This document shows, one piece after another, positions 60,421 through 64,000 of a stretch of DNA of 64,000 nt (within the stretch, counting starts at the first letter, position 1; each line of letters opens with the position of its first letter). A program made the position numbers and the translations under genes. The DNA is from DATLNF01 sp963765815. GTDB taxonomy: Bacteria > Actinomycetota > Actinomycetes > BP-191. Location: contig CAVXXT010000008.1 of NCBI GenBank assembly GCA_963765815.1, positions 1 to 64,000 of the forward strand, given 5' to 3'. The notes beneath the pieces were generated by a model that was not told the origin of the DNA, ran no database searches, and was given only the letters and a program-made list of their open reading frames with translations.

Positions 60421-60627
60421 ATGCTCGTACGACTGTCCGCCGTCGCCCTGATCGCTGCCGCACCGCTGCTCCTGAGCGCGGCTCCCGCGTCGGCGACCGA
60501 GGTCTGCGCCGGGAAGAACTTCGGCGACAAGCTCAACGGTCTCTACGTCGCGGCCTGCGTGGGCGACGAGCGCGACTCGATCGTCTATGTGACGTGCGGC
60601 TCCTACACGATGACCTGCGCCCGCTGA
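60421..60627 (+). CDS. 68-aa secreted cysteine-containing protein
   Basis: The signal peptide LVRLSAVALIAAAPLLLSAA ends near ASA. The mature part is only about 43 residues with four cysteines (TEVCAGKNFG, VAACVGDERD, VTCGSYTMTCAR), so two disulfides are likely. I chose the ATG at 60421 because the signal peptide begins there. An ATG at 60364 would add a 19-residue leader. No family recognised. Confidence 0.65.
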   Translation: MLVRLSAVALIAAAPLLLSAAPASATEVCAGKNFGDKLNGLYVAACVGDERDSIVYVTCGSYTMTCAR

Positions 60628-60705
60628 TCCAGCGCCACTGCTGACCGGACCGGCCCCTGCCCGCCGACGGGCACGAATCGGCCGTCCCGTGTCGTTGAGG
60701 TGGGC

Positions 60706-61377
60706 ATGAGACGAGCGCTGATCCCGCTGGCGGTCCTCGGCGTCGCGATCCTGGCGGTCACCTGGCTGGTCGAGCCGAACCTGCTCATCGGCCTGCGCAG
60801 CCCGCGGGCTCTGGTCTGGGCGGGCGCGCTCGGGCTGGCCTGCGTCCTCGTCGGCCTGGTCGCGCACCGGATCACCCGCCGCCTGCCGGTCGCTCTCGCG
60901 ATCGCGGCTCTGCCCGCGGCGGTCGCCACGGCGCTCGTCGTGGTGGAGCCCATCCTCAACGCCAGGACGGTCGACGAGGCGCTCCCGACGGCTGCTCCAG
61001 CGGTCGCGCCGTCGGCGGGCACGCCGACCTCTGCGAACCCGACCTCTGGCCCAGCGCCTCTGCGCATCGCGAGCGGGACCCTGCGCGGATTGGCGGGACA
61101 CGACGCGCAGGGCCGCGTGTCGACGTACCGGCTCGCGGACGGGTCGCACATCGTGAGGTTCGAGGACGTCGACATCGGCGGGACCCCTTCGCCGCACGTG
61201 TACGTCGTCGCCGGCGCCGACCGGCGGGACAAGGGCGGCACTCACCTCGGCGAGCTGACCGCGGAGAAGGGGTCGTTCAACTACCGGCTGCCGACGGGCT
61301 TCCGGCCGAGCGACTTCACCGTGCTGGTCTGGTGCGAGCAGTTCGCCGTCGAGATCGCCAACGCGACCCAGGCCTGA
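60706..61377 (+). CDS. DM13-domain membrane protein
   Basis: 223 residues from ATG 60706. Three N-terminal membrane helices (LIPLAVLGVAILAVTWLVEP; ALVWAGALGLACVLVGLVAH; VALAIAALPAAVATALVVVE) lead to a DM13 domain: ASGTLRGLAGHDAQGRVSTY, LADGSHIVRFEDVDIGGTPS and FTVLVWCEQFAVEIANA with the conserved cysteine. DM13 is a putative redox domain; the partner is unknown. Convergent with the enoyl-CoA hydratase gene. Confidence 0.85.
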   Translation: MRRALIPLAVLGVAILAVTWLVEPNLLIGLRSPRALVWAGALGLACVLVGLVAHRITRRLPVALAIAALPAAVATALVVVEPILNARTVDEALPTAAPAVAPSAGTPTSANPTSGPAPLRIASGTLRGLAGHDAQGRVSTYRLADGSHIVRFEDVDIGGTPSPHVYVVAGADRRDKGGTHLGELTAEKGSFNYRLPTGFRPSDFTVLVWCEQFAVEIANATQA

Positions 61378-61380
61378 CGT

Positions 61381-62259
61381 TCAGGCGTCGCCGCTGGGGC
61401 GCAGCAGGTCGCGGGCCTCGGCGCCGTCGGGGATCCGGCGGCCCGAGTCGCGCCACTCGACGGCCGCATGGAAGCCCTCCGCCTCGGCCAGCTGCTTGAA
61501 CCACAAGCCCTCGGGCGAGTGCCGGGTGACGCCGTCGAAGACCGTCGCAAGGGTCTGCGCGGCGCCGAGCCCCATCGCGTCGACCGCGCCGTTGATGACC
61601 AGCTTCTGCATCATCAGCTGGTTGCGCGGTACGCCGGCGATGCGCTCGGCGAGGGCGTCCACCGTCGCGTCGAGCGCGTCGGCCGGCACCGACTCGGCGA
61701 CCAGTCCCCAGTCCGCCGCGGTGCGACCGTCGATGGTGTCGCCGGTGAAGAGCAGCCGCTTCGCCCGCTCCGGGCCGATCCGGTAGACCCACATCGCCGT
61801 CGTCGGGCAGCCCCACACCCGCGACGGCATGTAGCCGAGCCGCGCGTCGTCGGCGGCGATGACGATGTCGCAGCAGAGCGCGATGTCGCTGCCGCCGGCC
61901 ACGGCGAAGCCGTGCACCTTCGCGATCGTCGGGGTGTTGCTGCGCCACAGCGCCATGAAGTCGTCGGTGTTGCGCCGCATCAGGCGGTAGTCCTCGGTCG
62001 GATCCCACGGCATCTGCTGCGTGTAGCTCGCCGTACCGGTGCGCTCTGCGAACTCGACCATGTCGTAGCCGGAGGAGAACGCGCGGCCCGCTCCCTCGAC
62101 CACGATGACGTGCACCGAGGGATCCGCGTCGGCCGCTTCGACGGCGGTGCGGATGTCGCGAGGCATCGCCGCGTCGATGGCGTTGAGGCGGTCGGGCCGG
62201 TTCAGCGTGATCCGGGCGACCCGGCCATCCGTGCGGTAGGACACGCTCGAGAGGTCCAT
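61381..62259 (-). CDS. Enoyl-CoA hydratase/isomerase family protein
   Basis: 292 residues from ATG 62259 (an ATG-proximal alternative lies 5 codons upstream). Crotonase fold: VARITLNRPDRLNAIDAAMP, GAGRAFSSGYDMVEFAERTG and KVHGFAVAGGSDIALCCDIV. The usual second catalytic Glu is replaced in the ARLGYMPSRVWGCPTTAMWV segment, so ordinary hydratase activity is uncertain. Another crotonase reaction is possible. It stands alone, away from other beta-oxidation genes. Confidence 0.85.
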   Translation of the reverse strand: MDLSSVSYRTDGRVARITLNRPDRLNAIDAAMPRDIRTAVEAADADPSVHVIVVEGAGRAFSSGYDMVEFAERTGTASYTQQMPWDPTEDYRLMRRNTDDFMALWRSNTPTIAKVHGFAVAGGSDIALCCDIVIAADDARLGYMPSRVWGCPTTAMWVYRIGPERAKRLLFTGDTIDGRTAADWGLVAESVPADALDATVDALAERIAGVPRNQLMMQKLVINGAVDAMGLGAAQTLATVFDGVTRHSPEGLWFKQLAEAEGFHAAVEWRDSGRRIPDGAEARDLLRPSGDA

Positions 62260-62354
62260 GCGGCAGTGAACCATGTGGCCTCGCGCGCTCGGTTGGCATG
62301 ATGGTCCGAGCGGCGGGCGGCCGTGGGTCGTGCCGGGGGACGAAGGGGTGGGGA

Positions 62355-62735
62355 ATGGGTCAGCTCAGGACCGAGCCGTACAGCGTCGCGGAAGGCCGCG
62401 AGTACGCCGCCTACCTCGACCACGTTCAGGCGGAGTGCAACCGCCTGGTCGGCATCGGGCGGTTGCCGGACACCGACGACGTGGCGTGGTTCACCGACCT
62501 GGCGGGCCAGGTCGGCAACCAGATCCGGCGCGACGTCGACGCGGCGGGTGCCCTGTCGCAGACCTCGAGTGCCATCCCGATGACCGCGGCGGACTACTCG
62601 CGGATGCGCACGATGAACGACAGCATGCGCAACCTGCTGGAGATCCTCGAGATGCGTCAGGCGCTGGCGCTCAACCGCACCCCGGCGTGTGCCCGGGTCT
62701 CCGACGCCGTCCAGAACGGGACGTTCATCGAGTAG
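62355..62735 (+). CDS. Hypothetical helical protein
   Basis: 126 residues from ATG 62355, preceded by a GGGG-type ribosome-binding site. Mostly helical (REYAAYLDHVQAECNRLVGI; YSRMRTMNDSMRNLLEILEM) with two cysteines, no membrane segment and no known motif. The last 11 bases overlap the convergent sortase gene. Confidence 0.6.
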   Translation: MGQLRTEPYSVAEGREYAAYLDHVQAECNRLVGIGRLPDTDDVAWFTDLAGQVGNQIRRDVDAAGALSQTSSAIPMTAADYSRMRTMNDSMRNLLEILEMRQALALNRTPACARVSDAVQNGTFIE

Positions 62736-63354
62736 CGAGTGAAGTGCGCTCCAGCCGCGCAAACGCGATGACGTTGTCGACGTAGCTGTGCGCGCGCGGG
62801 TCGAACGTCCCGCCGCAGGTGATCAGCCGCAGACCGGCGTGGTCGATGTCGCCGTAGACGGCGTCGGTCGGGAACCGGTCCTTGCGCAGCTGCTCGACCC
62901 GGTCGACCCGGAACATCGCCGTCGAGCCGTCGGCGCGGGTCACCGACACCTCGTCCCCCGGCGTGAGCCGATGCAGATCGTGGAACACCCCGTCGCGTCC
63001 GGCCCAGTCGACGTGCCCCGCGATGATCGCCGGCCCGAGCTCACCCGGAGTGGGCGCGCCGCCGTACCAGCCGGCGGGGAACGCGTCCGGCGGCACCTCC
63101 ATCGTGCCGTCCGTGCGCAGGCCGAGGCGGGTCAGTGACGTGTCGACCCCGATCGCCGGCACCTGCAGTCGCACCGGCTCGGAGCGCGGCATGGGGGCCA
63201 CTGGCGTCATCGGCACGGTCGGGGCCGGCGACGACGGCAGGGATGCGCTGGGCGCCGGCGCGACTCGCGGCGCGGCGGACCCGCTGCCGTCCCCGCACGC
63301 TGTGGCGACGACGACGAGCAGCGCCGTCACCACGGTCGTTCTCAGGCGAGCCAC
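62725..63354 (-). CDS. Class F sortase (lipoprotein)
   Basis: 209 residues from GTG 63354. The N-terminal lipobox VVVATACGDG suggests lipid anchoring. After a Pro/Ser linker, the sortase core has RLQVPAIGVDTSLTRLGLRT, catalytic His in AIIAGHVDWAGRDGVFHDL, Cys in LRLITCGGTFDPRAHSYVDN and the following Arg. Class F sortases of actinobacteria attach or modify surface proteins. It lies 14 bp downstream of a surface-protein gene in the same orientation, its probable substrate or partner. Confidence 0.9.
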   Translation of the reverse strand: MARLRTTVVTALLVVVATACGDGSGSAAPRVAPAPSASLPSSPAPTVPMTPVAPMPRSEPVRLQVPAIGVDTSLTRLGLRTDGTMEVPPDAFPAGWYGGAPTPGELGPAIIAGHVDWAGRDGVFHDLHRLTPGDEVSVTRADGSTAMFRVDRVEQLRKDRFPTDAVYGDIDHAGLRLITCGGTFDPRAHSYVDNVIAFARLERTSLATR

Positions 63355-63368
63355 CGGGAGGCGCCGCG

Positions 63369-64000
63369 TCAGCGGGCGGTTCGCCGCCGCACGACGACGA
63401 CCGCGCTGCCGAGGAAGCCGAGGGCGGCCGCTGCGGCCACGCCGTTGCGCACGCCATCAGCGGGTGAGCCGTTTCCGTCGCCGGCCGAGACGCCGCCGGA
63501 CGGCACCCCGGTCACCTGACCGGTGCCCGAGCTGCCGCCTGACCCGGCACCCGCCGCGCCGAGCCCGGCGCGCGGACCCAGGCCGAGAGCAGGCATCTCG
63601 CCCGGGGCCGCCGCTCCGGCCGTGGACGTCGCCGCGGACGCCGTCGTGATCGGCGCGGCACCCGGCGGGCGCGTGCTCGTCGGCGTGGCTGTGGCTGCAG
63701 GAGTCGGCGTCGACGTGGGCGCGGCAGTGCCGGTCGCAGTCGGCGTGGCGGTCGGCGTGGTCGTCGGAGTCGCGCTGGGCGTGCCGGTCGGCGTGGTCGT
63801 CGGAGTGGCGCTGGGCGTCGGCGTACTTGTGGCCGTCGCCGCGGGCGACGGAGTCGGGGTGGGCGGCTGCTGCTGCGGCGGCTGCTGCGGTGCCGCGCAC
63901 GCCGGTCGGGAGATCGTGTTGGTGTCCAAGGTGACCGCGCCGTTGCGGGCGAGCACGCGTCCCGCGATGACCGCGCTGGTCGTCACGGTGATGTCGGTGA
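63369..64000 (-). CDS. Ice-binding-like (DUF3494) surface protein, 3' part only
   Basis: The N-terminus lies beyond the right edge. The visible 209 residues start with SAVIAGRVLARNGAVTLDTN, the typical last strands of DUF3494 ice-binding beta-helices. A long Thr/Pro/Ala repeat stalk (about 90 residues, units of the type TPTTTPTGTPSA) follows, then a Gly-rich linker and a C-terminal membrane helix (NGVAAAAALGFLGSAVVVVR) with an RRRTAR tail. No LPxTG box is visible before the helix. Surface adhesion or ice binding is inferred from the fold signature. Confidence 0.75.
   Translation of the reverse strand, partial: TDITVTTSAVIAGRVLARNGAVTLDTNTISRPACAAPQQPPQQQPPTPTPSPAATATSTPTPSATPTTTPTGTPSATPTTTPTATPTATGTAAPTSTPTPAATATPTSTRPPGAAPITTASAATSTAGAAAPGEMPALGLGPRAGLGAAGAGSGGSSGTGQVTGVPSGGVSAGDGNGSPADGVRNGVAAAAALGFLGSAVVVVRRRTAR

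Overview
The window is a piece of a high-GC actinobacterial chromosome centred on the replication origin. The support is the gene order parA (edge)-rsmG-jag-yidC-yidD-rnpA-rpmH // dnaA-dnaN-gnd-recF-dciA(DUF721)-gyrB-gyrA-DUF3566, followed further right by the block ppiA-rhomboid-PH-crgA-DUF881-trpG // pknB-pknA-pbpA-ftsW/rodA-pstP-fhaB-fhaA-tRNA-Leu that mycobacteria and their relatives keep beside oriC. GTG starts, 4-base ATGA/GTGA overlaps between genes, PASTA kinases, CrgA and a class E sortase all fit Actinomycetes. I cannot assign a genus.

Layout. 1-3816 (minus): parA, with two parS sites inside its 5' coding end, ribosome/RNA and membrane-insertion genes, and rpmH. 3817-7119: dnaA and dnaN, with DnaA boxes on both sides of dnaA. 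7224-11432: an operon of a MoxR ATPase, a DUF58 protein and a TgpA-like transglutaminase, sitting between dnaN and gnd-recF. 11433-21421: gnd, recF, dciA, a peptidase-E-like gene, gyrB, gyrA carrying a 421-aa intein, and DUF3566. 21481-35458: tRNA-Ile(GAT) and a roughly 14-kb integrated element bounded by a perfect 54-bp repeat of the tRNA 3' half. It carries a tyrosine integrase, an excisionase-like HTH protein, a regulator-like gene, an AAA ATPase, a SNF2-like helicase, small phage-type genes, a secreted calcium-binding-repeat protein and a right-hand cargo set that includes a HEPN-domain protein. 35525-45795: Rieske protein, DUF4173-like membrane protein with a two-component system, tRNA-Ala, and metabolic and unknown genes. 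45799-60157: division, cell-wall and Ser/Thr-phosphorylation block ending in tRNA-Leu. 60421-64000: small secreted protein, DM13 protein, enoyl-CoA hydratase, class F sortase and the 3' end of an ice-binding-like surface protein.

How genes work together. parA/parS, dnaA, dnaN, recF, dciA and gyrase handle origin segregation, initiation and topology. PknA/PknB, PstP and the FHA proteins form the phosphorylation circuit that controls the adjacent elongation/division enzymes PbpA and FtsW/RodA, with CrgA nearby. The element has its own integration, excision and DNA-processing genes but no visible conjugation or virion genes.

Main caution. About 32 single-base shifts, almost all +1, interrupt otherwise well conserved genes (dnaA, thiolase, an acyl-CoA ligase, trpG, pstP, fhaA and a small membrane protein). 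In each, removing the extra bases restores a full-length protein whose length is a multiple of three. Because dnaA and pstP should be essential, I read these mainly as sequence errors, but the bias is striking and is listed as a finding.
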